DNA of 64,000 nucleotides from Fen-1258 sp964441505 (GCA_964441505.1 CAYTUV010000011.1:36419-100418), one strand, 5' to 3'. Counted from the stretch's first letter, positions 27,990-37,272 are shown. A program made the numbers and translations. Notes: a model not told the origin generated them from the sequence alone.

Positions 27990-28646
27990 CTAATATGCTC
28001 TTAATTCTTTTTGATACGGTTCAAGTATAATTTTCAAACTCTCGCGTGCACGGAAAATTCTTGATTTAATAGTTCCAACTTCTGTCCCGAGCTGGTCGGC
28101 AATTTCTTTGTAACTTAATCCTTGAATGTCTCTCAGCACCAGAGGCAGTTTCAACTTCTCCGGTAATTTTTCAATTGCACTTCTAACCAATTGCGGTATA
28201 TCTACATCTTCAGAAAAAGGTCCTGTTCCGTACTCAGTATCAGAATCCTTGATGGGGACAAATATGCTTCTAACTCTTTTCTTTCTTAAATAATCTCTAC
28301 ATTTATTAACTGTAATTCTATAAAGCCATGTAGTAAACTTCGACTCGAAACGGAACTCATTCAACTTATGATATACACTTATAAAGACATCCTGAGAGAT
28401 ATCATCAACAAACTCCGTATCACCAAGTGTAAGAAAAATTAAATTCCTTACTTTGTCCTTATGCTTATGGACCAGAATTCTGAAAGTTGATTCCTCACCA
28501 TTAATGAACGATCGGATCAGGATAAAATCTTCGTCCTTCTCTCCTTTAGATTCTGTAAAATCAAACTGGTCTTGGCCTTTTCCTAATTCCATACTTTTAG
28601 ACGAGAGTAATTGTTTAATGTTCCTAGAAAACTTATGATTAATCAA
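27990..28646 (-). CDS. ECF-family RNA polymerase sigma factor
   Basis: This 218-residue protein has sigma-2 (about 45-115: FRILVHKHKDKVRNLIFLTL, then DDISQDVFISVYHKL and FTTWLYRITVNKCRDYLRKK) and sigma-4 (about 155-210: LPLVLRDIQGLSYKEIADQL and the helix-turn-helix GTEVGTIKSRIFRARESL). Regions 1.1, 1.2 and 3 are absent, as in ECF factors. An extra ~40-residue acidic/polar N-terminal extension precedes sigma-2. It is the first of seven minus-strand genes that continue through the phosphatase cluster. The divergent neighbour is a STAS protein, so sigma and partner-switch genes share a control region. Confidence 0.92.
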   Translation of the reverse strand: MINHKFSRNIKQLLSSKSMELGKGQDQFDFTESKGEKDEDFILIRSFINGEESTFRILVHKHKDKVRNLIFLTLGDTEFVDDISQDVFISVYHKLNEFRFESKFTTWLYRITVNKCRDYLRKKRVRSIFVPIKDSDTEYGTGPFSEDVDIPQLVRSAIEKLPEKLKLPLVLRDIQGLSYKEIADQLGTEVGTIKSRIFRARESLKIILEPYQKELRAY

Positions 28647-28826
28647 AGATAAATCACAATGTTTGCAAGAGCTAAAATAACTTTCTTTTTACTAGTCTAT
28701 TCAATAATTTAGTTGCCAATATAAATATTTGTAAATGATTATATCCATTCTCCAATTTTTATTTTCAAACGGCATTGAATTAGACAAAATTGATAACTAA
28801 CTTTAAATCAAACTTGAGGAGAAACT

Positions 28827-29165
28827 ATGAAGGTCAAACAAGTCGAAAAATACGGAGCAGTGGTAATTGAACTGAAAGGGAATGTAATGGGTGGACCTGA
28901 AGCCCAAGAGTTTAGCGATTTATTACATAAACTGCTTGAAGAAGGTAAGAAAAACGTAATTATCGATCTAGCTGAAACTAAATTTATGAATAGCTCCGGC
29001 CTTGGCATGCTAATAAGCGGATATACCACTGTAAAGAATGGCGGCGGCGCAATGAAACTTGCAAACGCAACTGAAAAAATTGAGAGTCTTCTAGTTATCA
29101 CAAAACTTATCACAATTTTTGAACATTTTACATCTGTTGACGAAGCTGTCGAGAGTTTCAAGTAA
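28827..29165 (+). CDS. STAS-domain anti-anti-sigma factor (second copy)
   Basis: This 112-residue SpoIIAA/RsbV-like protein has the phospho-acceptor motif MNSSGLGMLISGYTTV near residue 57 and the typical start VKQVEKYGAVVIELKGNVMG. An AGGAG ribosome site 6 bases before the ATG supports the start. It is transcribed divergently from the ECF sigma gene and is followed by a strong terminator, so it forms a single-gene unit. It could compete with the STAS protein at 24208-24561 for the same kinase, or form a separate branch. Confidence 0.9.
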   Translation: MKVKQVEKYGAVVIELKGNVMGGPEAQEFSDLLHKLLEEGKKNVIIDLAETKFMNSSGLGMLISGYTTVKNGGGAMKLANATEKIESLLVITKLITIFEHFTSVDEAVESFK

Positions 29166-29174
29166 TAATTTTAT

Positions 29175-29203
29175 ACTCCGGCAGAGTCTTGCCGGAGTTT
29201 CTA
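29175..29203 (+). terminator. Intrinsic terminator after the STAS gene
   Basis: ACTCCGGCA, loop GAGTCT, TGCCGGAGT form a 9-bp GC-rich stem, followed by a short T-tract. It starts 10 bases after the STAS stop codon and lies before purA. Confidence 0.8.
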
Positions 29204-29230
29204 CCCACCTATTTTTTTTCTGAGGAATAA

Positions 29231-30499
29231 ATGAGTGTAACTGTTATTGTCGGTAGCCAATGGGGCGACGAAGGCAAAGGGAAAATTGTTGATATTTTAA
29301 GTGAACGATTTGACATCGTGGTCAGATATCAGGGAGGGGCTAATGCCGGCCATACTGTCGAAGTCGGCGACAAAAAATTTATACTCCATCTTATCCCGTC
29401 AGGAATTTTAAGAGAAAATGTTATGTGTGTCATTGGTAACGGCGTTGTCATTGATCCTAAAGCTCTTCTCGAAGAAATTGCATTGCTTGAAGGGATGGGA
29501 ATCAGTATTAAGGGAAGACTATTAATAAGCCATAATGCTCACTTAATCATGCCTTATCATAAACTTTTAGATTCGCTTAGTGAAAGCGGTTCATCCAAAA
29601 TAGGTACTACCGGTCGTGGAATTGGACCATGCTATATAGACAAATACGCCCGTAAAGGAATTAAGATTGTTGATCTCCTTGATAAAAAGGTATTCGAAGA
29701 AAAAATAAAACTGAATCTCGAAGAGAAGAATAATTTTCTTAAGAAAGTTTACAACCAGCAGGAACTTGACGTTGAGAAAATTATCAAGGAGTATTTAGAA
29801 TTTGATAACGCGATCGACCAGTATATAACAGATTCTGCACTTTATCTTAATTCCGCACTTGAAGATGGAAAATCAATTTTGCTAGAAGGGGCCCAAGGTG
29901 CTTTATTAGATGTCGACTTCGGGACATATCCTTTTGTTACTTCGTCCAACCCAACCTCCGGCGGTGCATGCACAGGCTCTGGAATTCCTCCTACAAAGAT
30001 TACAACAGTTCTGGGAATTGTTAAAGCATATACCACACGTGTGGGCTTAGGCCCATTCCCGACAGAACTGTTAGATAAGGATGGAGAGGATTTACGAAAA
30101 GTTGGGGCCGAATTTGGTGCAACAACAGGAAGACCGAGAAGATGCGGGTGGTATGACGCATTTCTGGTGAACTACTCACGAATGATAAATGGAATTCAAA
30201 GAGCTGCAATCACGAAACTTGATGTACTAAGTCATTTTAACGAAATAAAAGTCTGTGTTGCTTATGAAATAAATGGAAAGCGTCTTAAGTCCTTTCCAAC
30301 TAATGAAAACCAGATGATGCAAATTCAACCGGTTTATGAAACACTACCCGGTTGGAAAAGTGAAATATCTCACTTGACTAGTTTTGACCAACTGCCTTCT
30401 CAAGCTAAAGAATATTTACAATTTATCTCTCAGCAAAGCGATTATGAGATTAGCATGATTTCGGTTGGGCCTAATCGTAACCAAACGATAGATTTATAG
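29231..30499 (+). CDS. purA: Adenylosuccinate synthetase
   Basis: This 422-residue enzyme joins IMP and aspartate using GTP, the first committed step to AMP. The P-loop and catalytic aspartate lie in GSQWGDEGKGKIVD at residues 8-21. QGGANAGHTV, GTTGRGIGPCY near 136-146, EGAQGALLDVDFGTYPFVTSSNP and TTGRPRRCGWYD are all intact, and the length is normal. GAGGA lies 6 bases before the ATG. It is cotranscribed with nothing obvious upstream because a terminator precedes it. Confidence 0.97.
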   Translation: MSVTVIVGSQWGDEGKGKIVDILSERFDIVVRYQGGANAGHTVEVGDKKFILHLIPSGILRENVMCVIGNGVVIDPKALLEEIALLEGMGISIKGRLLISHNAHLIMPYHKLLDSLSESGSSKIGTTGRGIGPCYIDKYARKGIKIVDLLDKKVFEEKIKLNLEEKNNFLKKVYNQQELDVEKIIKEYLEFDNAIDQYITDSALYLNSALEDGKSILLEGAQGALLDVDFGTYPFVTSSNPTSGGACTGSGIPPTKITTVLGIVKAYTTRVGLGPFPTELLDKDGEDLRKVGAEFGATTGRPRRCGWYDAFLVNYSRMINGIQRAAITKLDVLSHFNEIKVCVAYEINGKRLKSFPTNENQMMQIQPVYETLPGWKSEISHLTSFDQLPSQAKEYLQFISQQSDYEISMISVGPNRNQTIDL

Positions 30500-30579
30500 A
30501 ATCATTTTTACCCTTTCTTTCTTTTTATTTAGGATAAACTGTTTCGTAAATTTCTTCCGCAATTTTTCTGGAGACCAAA

Positions 30580-31785
30580 ATGAAAATGTCCGGTGGACCG
30601 GCCTCACTCAACTTGAAACTAGGATTACTTGTTATTGGTGCAGCAATATCTTTCGGAACTCTTTATTATACTCAAAACCTTGTCAGTAAACTCCAGGAGA
30701 GAGAGAAAGAAATTGTTAAGCTTTATGCGAGCGGTCTTGAAGATGTTGCTAACAATGAATCACCGACTTCAGATTTCACTTTCATTTTTCAGAACATAAT
30801 TCAAAGAATTGATTTTCCTCTTATTCTAACAGACAATAAAGATCAGATCTCATCATATAGGAACATCACCATTAAGCCGAATTTAAAAGGTGAAGAACTC
30901 AAATTGTTTCTGAATCAAGAGATAAAACTACTATCAACTCAGCATCCACCAATCGATATCAAAACTCCCGATGGACGGACTATCCAAAAAATCTATTATG
31001 GCGATTCAGAACTGGTCACTCGACTAAAATATTACCCATTCCTTCAAATCGTTTTTGCATTGCTATTTATTCTAATAGCTTATTCCAGTTTCAGCTATAT
31101 TAAAAAAAGTGAGCATAGCAACATTTGGGTTGGTATGTCTAAGGAAACCGCGCATCAGCTTGGCACACCAATTTCCAGTTTGATGGGCTGGAATGAAATG
31201 CTGAAAATGAATTATACAAACCAGGATAAAGTTTTAGATATTTCCGATGAAATCAACAGCGACCTGAACAGGCTGAATAAAATCACAAAACGATTTTCCA
31301 AAATTGGTTCTAAGCCTGAGCTTATCGAAGATCTTCCTTATACAACAATTGAAAGGGTTTCTAATTATTTTCAGAGACGACTCCCCCAGCTTGGCAAAAA
31401 TGTGCAGATAAATCTTGAAGGGGCAAAAGATTTGAAAGCCAGGATGAACAGCGAATTATTCGAATGGGTTATAGAAAATTTAATCAAAAATGCTCTTGAT
31501 GCTATCGAAACACAGAACGGAAGAATTAATTTTAAAATTATTGAAAACCGGAATAAAATTGAGATCGAAGTTTCAGATAACGGTAAAGGAATTGAAAGCA
31601 AAAGGAAGAAAGATATATTCCGCCCCGGTTATAGTACCAAAAGACGCGGCTGGGGTCTGGGATTAAGTCTGTCAAAAAGAATTATTGAAGATTATCATAA
31701 GGGAAAAATTTTCGTCAAACATTCGTCATTAAATGAAGGAACTACTTTTAAGATCATTCTTAATAAGCCGGAAAAATCTACCTGA
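30580..31785 (+). CDS. Orphan membrane sensor histidine kinase
   Basis: This 401-residue protein has a first membrane helix at about 14-30 and a second at about 150-168, enclosing a ~115-residue extracytoplasmic sensor domain. The HisKA phospho-acceptor is in KETAHQLGTPISSL (His near 191). The GHKL ATPase boxes are ENLIKNALDAIE (N), DNGKGI (G1), RPGYSTKRRGWGLGL (F/G2). No HAMP domain and no response regulator gene occur in the window, so its partner is unknown. The gene follows purA by 80 bases. Confidence 0.9.
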   Translation: MKMSGGPASLNLKLGLLVIGAAISFGTLYYTQNLVSKLQEREKEIVKLYASGLEDVANNESPTSDFTFIFQNIIQRIDFPLILTDNKDQISSYRNITIKPNLKGEELKLFLNQEIKLLSTQHPPIDIKTPDGRTIQKIYYGDSELVTRLKYYPFLQIVFALLFILIAYSSFSYIKKSEHSNIWVGMSKETAHQLGTPISSLMGWNEMLKMNYTNQDKVLDISDEINSDLNRLNKITKRFSKIGSKPELIEDLPYTTIERVSNYFQRRLPQLGKNVQINLEGAKDLKARMNSELFEWVIENLIKNALDAIETQNGRINFKIIENRNKIEIEVSDNGKGIESKRKKDIFRPGYSTKRRGWGLGLSLSKRIIEDYHKGKIFVKHSSLNEGTTFKIILNKPEKST

Positions 31786-31942
31786 AGAAGCGGCATCGGT
31801 TCTATTCATTATTAAATGCTACACATGTGTGAAAACTACAATCATTAGTTCTAACCTTGATTTAGTCCTCAAATCTTATTTTTTATAAGAATTAATCCTC
31901 CCTTCATTTTTGAAATCAATATCAGATCCACCTCGCATCTCA

Positions 31943-32042
31943 TGGTATAATTTTTGAGATAATATTATTGATACTACATAAGCACCCTACTTATTAGATG
32001 TCACACTGCTATAGTAACCCCTCGACTATAGCAGTTTTTTTA
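31943..32042 (+). ncRNA. Candidate small RNA with C-rich loops and strong terminator
   Basis: TGGTATAAT at 31943-31951 is a perfect extended -10, though no good -35 is visible. A transcript from about 31958 would end in a textbook terminator: ACTGCTATAGT (32005-32015), loop, ACTATAGCAGT (32025-32035), then seven T. That gives ~85 bases. An internal hairpin ATAAG/CTTAT (31978-31994) has loop CACCCTA, and the terminator loop is AACCCCTCG. Both loops are C-rich and could pair with G-rich ribosome sites. The terminator could instead simply end the histidine kinase transcript 220 bases upstream. Confidence 0.4.
32005..32041 (+). terminator. Strong intrinsic terminator
   Basis: This is a perfect 11-bp stem (ACTGCTATAGT/ACTATAGCAGT), a 9-base loop and a run of seven T. 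The stem is symmetric, but only the plus strand carries the T-tract, so it acts on plus-strand transcripts. Confidence 0.9.
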
Positions 32043-32281
32043 TTTAAAAATTTATGTTACACAAAGTGTCAGAATGACAATTAATGATATTTCTACGTAT
32101 GGTGAGTTAAAAATTAATCGAATCATTATTCACAGAATATTTTTTGCCAAGCAAAGATTTGGAGCACTTCAAAGGAAGTTACCCTCTTAGTCCCTCCCAA
32201 CTATTTTGTACCTTTTAACAGAGATATCGGTTCAAAATATTTCGTAATTTAGAATCAGAAAGTGATAATTATTGGTGAATT

Positions 32282-32776
32282 ATGAGTTCCAAAGAATCTG
32301 CACGTCCTTCATGGGATCAGTATTTTTTAAAAGTTGCAATGCTTGTTTCTGAACGCGCCACTTGTCCAAGGATGCATTGCGGCTGTGTTCTTGTTAAAGA
32401 TAAACAAATTCTTTCCACCGGTTATAACGGTTCAATTCCGGGAGACGGACATTGTGAAGACGACGGATGTATGATAGTGGATAATCATTGTGTTCGTACC
32501 ATTCATGCAGAGATGAATGCCATACTGCAATGTTCATCGCACGGTATCAGTACTAAAGACTCAACCGCATACATTACCAATATGCCGTGTACCAACTGTT
32601 CAAAAGCATTAATAACTGCCGGTATTAAGGAGATTGTTATTTTCTCGGATTACCACGATACTCTTGCGGAAAAATTTTTCAGCATAGCCAATGTTCATAT
32701 CAAGAGATTGCAGATACCGAACAAGGAAATTGACTATGATCTCGGGAGTTTCACTTCGGCAAAGAAGTTTAAATAA
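32282..32776 (+). CDS. Deoxycytidylate (dCMP) deaminase family protein
   Basis: This 164-residue zinc deaminase converts dCMP to dUMP for dTTP synthesis. Zinc-binding and catalytic residues are in RTIHAEMNAIL (His and Glu, near residue 75) and MPCTNCSKALI (two Cys, near 100). MHCGCVLVKDKQILSTGYNG and a Cys-rich loop (GHCEDDGCMIVDNHC) match the dCMP/ComEB subgroup rather than cytidine deaminases. The length is typical. No clear Shine-Dalgarno precedes the ATG, as is common in this lineage. It stands upstream of ppk1 by 83 bases. Confidence 0.88.
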   Translation: MSSKESARPSWDQYFLKVAMLVSERATCPRMHCGCVLVKDKQILSTGYNGSIPGDGHCEDDGCMIVDNHCVRTIHAEMNAILQCSSHGISTKDSTAYITNMPCTNCSKALITAGIKEIVIFSDYHDTLAEKFFSIANVHIKRLQIPNKEIDYDLGSFTSAKKFK

Positions 32777-32859
32777 TTACCTATTATGCGTTGAATAAGT
32801 CTGAGCAAAATATACTATATTCATCTCCCGAAAATTGATGAGTACGATTAATAAGCAAA

Positions 32860-34992
32860 ATGAAATTAACTAAAGAAAATCTTCAGAAATATATTAAACC
32901 CGAAAATCTCTTCAGCAGAGATTTAAGCTGGCTGGAATTTAACCGAAGGGTGCTAGAAGAAGCTACAAATCCAAATCTTCCACTTCTAGATCGTGTTAAA
33001 TTTATATCTATTTTTTTCTCCAATCTTGATGAATTCTACATGATTCGTATAGCAGGCATCAAGGAACAACTGCGGGCAAAAATAATTGACACCTCCATTG
33101 ACGGATTAACGCCCATCGAACAACTCAGGAAAATTGAACAGACTCTTCAGCCAATGCTGACGCAGATAAGTGATTATTGGCGTGATGAAATTGTACCTCA
33201 ATTAAAAATAAATAAAATCTTCATATGCGGTATGGATGAGCTCTCAAAAGAGGAACGTGAATCTCTCAATCAGTATTTTCTAAAAGAGATCTATCCTGTC
33301 CTTACACCTCTTGCATTCGATCCCGGAAGACCATTCCCATATATATCCAATTTGAGTTTGAGTTTTGCAATTCTTGTAAAAAAACCGACCGGGGAAAAAC
33401 ATTTTGCACGCGTTAAGGTGCCCGGCATTCTTCCCAGACTCCTCCGTGTTGAAAGTATTGTAAAATCAAAATCGAAGAATGGAACAAACGGGTTTTACAA
33501 GTACATATGGATCAGCGATCTGATCAAATTAAATTTGCATTTGCTGTTTCCCGGTCTAGAGGTAGTTGAAGCCTATCGGTTCAGAATAACACGTGACACC
33601 GATCTTGAGATTCAGGAAGATGAAGCTGATGATCTTCTTCAAATGATTGAAGAAAATATCAAGCAGAGAAAGTTTGGTTCGGTTGTGCGTCTTGAAGTTG
33701 AGAAGCAAATGCCAGAATATATGATCGATACATTGATCGAAAATCTTGAGATTTCACATGATGATCTTCATATTATTGATGGCAACCTTGGTCTTAGCGA
33801 TCTGATGCTTCTCTATGATTTACAACTCCCATTACTCAAAGAAAAACCTTTTCACCCGGTGACCCCTGAAATTTTCGAGGAAGAAGAAAATATTTTTTCA
33901 CTTATACGGCAAAAAGACATTCTGTTGCATAATCCTTATGACTCTTTTAATCCCGTAATTGATTTTATAAAAGAAGCTTCGCGCGACCCTGAAGTTCTTG
34001 CTATCAAACAAACTCTATATCGTGTCGGGACCAATTCACCAATCGTAAGATCGTTGATGGAAGCTGCAGAGAGCAAAAAACAGGTTGCCGTATTAGTTGA
34101 ACTAAAAGCCCGCTTTGATGAAGAGAATAATATTTATTGGGCGCGTGAACTTGAGAAAGCTGGCGTACACGTTGTCTATGGTTTACTTGGATTGAAGACC
34201 CATGCAAAGATGACGCTAGTTGTTCGGAAAGAAGTTGACGGCGTTAAACGATACGTGCATTTGAGTACAGGCAATTACAACACAACCACTTCTAAAATTT
34301 ATTCCGATCTCGGCATATTCACATGCAACGAGGAAATCTGCGCCGATGTTTCCGAGATATTTAATTTTCTCACTGGCTACTCCGAACAGAAGACTTTTAG
34401 AAAGTTATGGGTTGCGCCTGTGAATAAACGTCAAAAGTTTCTGGACCTGATTCACAGAGAAATAAAAAATGCTAAATCCGATGGCAAGGGATATCTAATT
34501 TTTAAATTGAATTCTCTTGTTGATCCGATATTAATTGCGGCTTTATATGAGGCATCTTCCAAGGGTGTTAAGATTGATCTGATTGTACGCGGTATATGCT
34601 GCCTGATTCCGCAGATGCCGGGACTAAGTGATAACATACGGGTTATTAGTATTGTAGGAAGATTTTTAGAACATAGCCGTATTTATTACTTCTACAATAA
34701 TGGCGAAGAAGAAATTTATTGCAGCAGCGCTGATTTGATGCAGCGTAATCTTGACAGGAGAGTTGAGATTTCATTTCCAATTCTTGACAAGGATCTTAAA
34801 AAATTTATTAAAGTTCATGTCCTTGATACTTGTCTGAGCGATAATATTAAAGCACGGGTCTTATTGCCTACCGGCAAATATGTTTTTAACAGAAAAGTGT
34901 ACACTGAGAAAAAAATAAATCATCAAGAGTTGATGATGCAGCGTGCATTACCTGATAGCAAGAAGATTTTACCCCGCGACATAACCGGATAG
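32860..34992 (+). CDS. ppk1: Polyphosphate kinase 1
   Basis: This 710-residue enzyme transfers the ATP gamma-phosphate reversibly to polyphosphate. The N-terminal domain opens with LFSRDLSWLEFNRRVLEEA (about residues 18-36). The ATP-binding and catalytic PLD-like domains contain HNPYDSFNPVIDFI, KQTLYRVG, VELKARFDEENNI and the autophosphorylated histidine in LGLKTHAKMTL near residue 448. The C-terminal domain has SSADLMQRNLDRRVE. All domains and the ~700-residue length are normal. It converges with the iron operon and ends 2 bases before the stop of the opposite gene. Confidence 0.96.
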   Translation: MKLTKENLQKYIKPENLFSRDLSWLEFNRRVLEEATNPNLPLLDRVKFISIFFSNLDEFYMIRIAGIKEQLRAKIIDTSIDGLTPIEQLRKIEQTLQPMLTQISDYWRDEIVPQLKINKIFICGMDELSKEERESLNQYFLKEIYPVLTPLAFDPGRPFPYISNLSLSFAILVKKPTGEKHFARVKVPGILPRLLRVESIVKSKSKNGTNGFYKYIWISDLIKLNLHLLFPGLEVVEAYRFRITRDTDLEIQEDEADDLLQMIEENIKQRKFGSVVRLEVEKQMPEYMIDTLIENLEISHDDLHIIDGNLGLSDLMLLYDLQLPLLKEKPFHPVTPEIFEEEENIFSLIRQKDILLHNPYDSFNPVIDFIKEASRDPEVLAIKQTLYRVGTNSPIVRSLMEAAESKKQVAVLVELKARFDEENNIYWARELEKAGVHVVYGLLGLKTHAKMTLVVRKEVDGVKRYVHLSTGNYNTTTSKIYSDLGIFTCNEEICADVSEIFNFLTGYSEQKTFRKLWVAPVNKRQKFLDLIHREIKNAKSDGKGYLIFKLNSLVDPILIAALYEASSKGVKIDLIVRGICCLIPQMPGLSDNIRVISIVGRFLEHSRIYYFYNNGEEEIYCSSADLMQRNLDRRVEISFPILDKDLKKFIKVHVLDTCLSDNIKARVLLPTGKYVFNRKVYTEKKINHQELMMQRALPDSKKILPRDITG

Positions 34993-34994
34993 GA

Positions 34995-35786
34995 TCATTT
35001 CGGCAAGCGTACCGAAATACCAAATCCACCAAACAGATCAGTAATTCCGCCCTTCAAAGTAGTACCTAAAGAGAAGTCGACTTGAACGTTTTGTCTGAAT
35101 TGATATGTAATACCGCAATCAAGATTATTAGAAGGCTCTGATCCGTTTATTGCATCACCGTAGATTTCAAAAAACAACCCCAATTTATTAGTGGCGCAGT
35201 ATCCCAAAAATCCTGAATATATCGCAGAATAATTCCCTGAATTGTCAACGCTTTCCGTTCCGAGATTACAACCGAACAAAAAATCTTCATTTATCTGCTG
35301 ATCGAAGCAGAACAAAAGCACTGGTGAAAAATTAGCCGGGCGAAGTGTTTCATTCCCGAATGGAAGTATTGTCTGCAATATTATTCCAATATTAGAAAGA
35401 ATTTTTTGATTTTTTCTTAATTGAAATTTAGCTCCGAACAGAAGATTTTGCATCCCCTGCAGATCAGATTTTAATCCGTTTGAAAATGATTGCCCATAAA
35501 AATATTCTCCCCCGAAACGTAACTCAGTAAATGAATTGACACCATATCGGCATAGAGTGCTTGCTAACATTAAATTTTCATTCTCTAAAGTATTGGTTCC
35601 TTCGGAGTATTTTTGTTTTTGATAAACGAAGCCGGTTTCAATCTGAACGAAGTCAATAGGAACTACATTTGGTGACTTTGTCTGATCCGGTCGGTCCGTT
35701 ATCAGTTCCGGAATTTCCTGCGCTTGGTTAACCGAAACACAGGTCAGAATAAGTAGAATGATTTTTAATAAATAGTTCTTCTCCAT
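34995..35786 (-). CDS. Outer-membrane beta-barrel protein, MetA-like transporter family
   Basis: I chose the ATG at 35784-35786, not the longer in-frame start 93 bases upstream, because it gives a clean signal peptide (MEKNYLLKIILLILTCVSVNQA). It also lies 2 bases after the stop of the FeoB membrane gene. The mature protein opens with ELITDRPDQTKSPNVVP, the usual beginning of the 'putative MetA-pathway of phenol degradation' barrel family, and has alternating amphipathic strands. The 263-residue product probably sits in the outer membrane. Position at the end of the iron operon suggests a part in iron entry, which is inference only. Confidence 0.72.
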   Translation of the reverse strand: MEKNYLLKIILLILTCVSVNQAQEIPELITDRPDQTKSPNVVPIDFVQIETGFVYQKQKYSEGTNTLENENLMLASTLCRYGVNSFTELRFGGEYFYGQSFSNGLKSDLQGMQNLLFGAKFQLRKNQKILSNIGIILQTILPFGNETLRPANFSPVLLFCFDQQINEDFLFGCNLGTESVDNSGNYSAIYSGFLGYCATNKLGLFFEIYGDAINGSEPSNNLDCGITYQFRQNVQVDFSLGTTLKGGITDLFGGFGISVRLPK

Positions 35787-35788
35787 AA

Positions 35789-37207
35789 TTATCCAACTAT
35801 TATTCTCCAGATTTGTGTTACGAAGAAACATATTACTAGTCCCATCGCGATTGGAAGGAATGTAGAAATCACAGTCCACTTAATACTTTTTGTTTCTTTG
35901 TAAATCGTATAAATAGTTGTCGAACACGGATTGTGAAGAAGGCTAAACAACATCAGATTGATTCCGGTTAACGCGGTCCAGCCCCCGGCAATAAGAATAT
36001 TTGCAGTATCATTTACAGAATCAAGTTCAAACATAACACCGGCGCCGGCGCCTAATGCCATCTTTGTAGATAATACAGTCAGCATTAAAACGGTTGGAAT
36101 AACAATCTCGTTCGCTGGAATTGCTATTACATACGCGAGAATAATAACTCCGTTTAATCCTATGAAAAATGCAAATGGATCAACTGCATGAATAAAATAC
36201 TCTGCAAGACTAACATCATTGATTTGTACATTTGCAACAAGCCATATAACAATTCCGGCAGGAACAGCAAATACTACAGCCCGCCACAAAACAAAAATAG
36301 TTCGATCAATTAAAGATGTGTAGAGTGTTTGTAATAATCTTGGTGGCCGATACGGTGGTAGTTCCAGACTAAATGAAGATGCCTCCCCTTTCAGCACCGT
36401 TTTTGAAAGTCCCCATGAGACAACCAGACTAAAAACAACTCCCAGTACAGCAACAAAAACAACCGCACCTGCAGAGGCGATACCAGCCAAATAAGTAGGA
36501 ACCGTTCCGCCAATAAAAATTGTTGCAATCAATATTTGTGTTGGCCAGCGGCCGTTACATAAAGAAAAATTATTTGTGATGATTGCAATTATTCTCTCGC
36601 GCGGACTATCTATTATACGTGTTGCAATTACTCCGGCCGCATTGCAGCCAAAACCCATGCTCATTGTTAAAGCCTGCTTGCCATGAGCACCAACTCTGCG
36701 GTATAAGTTATCCATATTGAATGCAACTCGGGGAAGATATCCAAAGTCTTCCAAAAGAGTAAACAACGGGAAGAAAATTGCCATCGGAGGAAGCATAACG
36801 CTGATAACCCATGCGCCGGAAAGGTATGCACCATCAATTATTAATCCGGTTATCCACCATGGAATATGAATTGAGTTCAATAAGTTTTTTAGAAACGGAT
36901 GAATTGTATCTACCAGAAGATTTGCTATCCAGCCGGAAGGAATGTTGGAACCGATAATCGTCAGCCAAAAAACAAATGCGAGAAGCAGAAACATAATCGG
37001 GAAACCTGTCCATTTACCTGTAACAATTCTATCAATGAAACGATCCAAATCAAATTTAGGTTTATTACCTACTCGAGTTACAACCCTACCGGCAATCTCG
37101 GATGCATCTTTATAGATCGATTCTAGAATCGAGTCGTGAAAATTCTCACCAACTTCCCACCTCAATTTGTTCGCAGTAGATAATATTTCTTCAGTTTTAT
37201 TCATCAT
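35789..37207 (-). CDS. feoB: FeoB membrane domain encoded separately (ferrous iron permease)
   Basis: These 472 residues correspond to the C-terminal part of FeoB. A linker (ANKLRWEVGENFHDSILES) is followed by the membrane core with its two Gate repeats (LPPMAIFFPLFTLLEDFGYL and NEIVIPTVLMLTVLS). GFGCNAAGVIATRIIDSPRER is the conserved Cys-containing motif. About ten membrane helices are apparent. The GTPase part lies 750 bases upstream as its own gene, with a mobile cassette between. Two ATGs stand in tandem (37207 and 37204) after AGGTAGGAAG, and either could be used. Together the two proteins should form a working Fe(II) transporter. Confidence 0.88.
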   Translation of the reverse strand: MMNKTEEILSTANKLRWEVGENFHDSILESIYKDASEIAGRVVTRVGNKPKFDLDRFIDRIVTGKWTGFPIMFLLLAFVFWLTIIGSNIPSGWIANLLVDTIHPFLKNLLNSIHIPWWITGLIIDGAYLSGAWVISVMLPPMAIFFPLFTLLEDFGYLPRVAFNMDNLYRRVGAHGKQALTMSMGFGCNAAGVIATRIIDSPRERIIAIITNNFSLCNGRWPTQILIATIFIGGTVPTYLAGIASAGAVVFVAVLGVVFSLVVSWGLSKTVLKGEASSFSLELPPYRPPRLLQTLYTSLIDRTIFVLWRAVVFAVPAGIVIWLVANVQINDVSLAEYFIHAVDPFAFFIGLNGVIILAYVIAIPANEIVIPTVLMLTVLSTKMALGAGAGVMFELDSVNDTANILIAGGWTALTGINLMLFSLLHNPCSTTIYTIYKETKSIKWTVISTFLPIAMGLVICFFVTQIWRIIVG

Positions 37208-37233
37208 CTTCCTACCTTAAGTAACTAGAAGTA

Positions 37234-37271
37234 AACCGCAAAGACACAAAGAATTCGCGAAGAGCACAAAA
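37234..37271 (+). repeat. Left imperfect inverted repeat of the GxxExxY cassette
   Basis: It begins AACCGCAAAGACACAAAG and contains TTCGCGAAG and GCACAAAA. It matches, in inverted orientation, the repeat at 37914-37948 (AACCGC, GTTCGCG, CGCAAAA in common). The pair encloses the GxxExxY remnants and the IS-derived sequence. Confidence 0.5.
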
Positions 37272-37272
37272 T

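Larger units (their letters stand above)
31786..32281. other. Long non-coding gap between histidine kinase and dCMP deaminase genes
   Basis: This 496-base gap has no supported ORF. It holds a weak hairpin (CTTAT/ATAAG with T-rich loop, ~31878-31892) that may end the kinase transcript, a 10-bp palindrome ACACATGTGT, and the candidate small RNA described separately. I see nothing identifiable in 32043-32281 apart from the upstream region of the deaminase gene. Confidence 0.5.

Noticed and set aside
28808..29161. 117-codon open frame on the minus strand
   Set aside because: Exact antisense of the STAS gene, which has a good ribosome site and terminator.
35787..35879. 31-codon N-terminal extension of the outer-membrane protein
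   Set aside because: It overlaps the FeoB permease coding sequence and would bury the signal peptide; the ATG at 35786 fits better.
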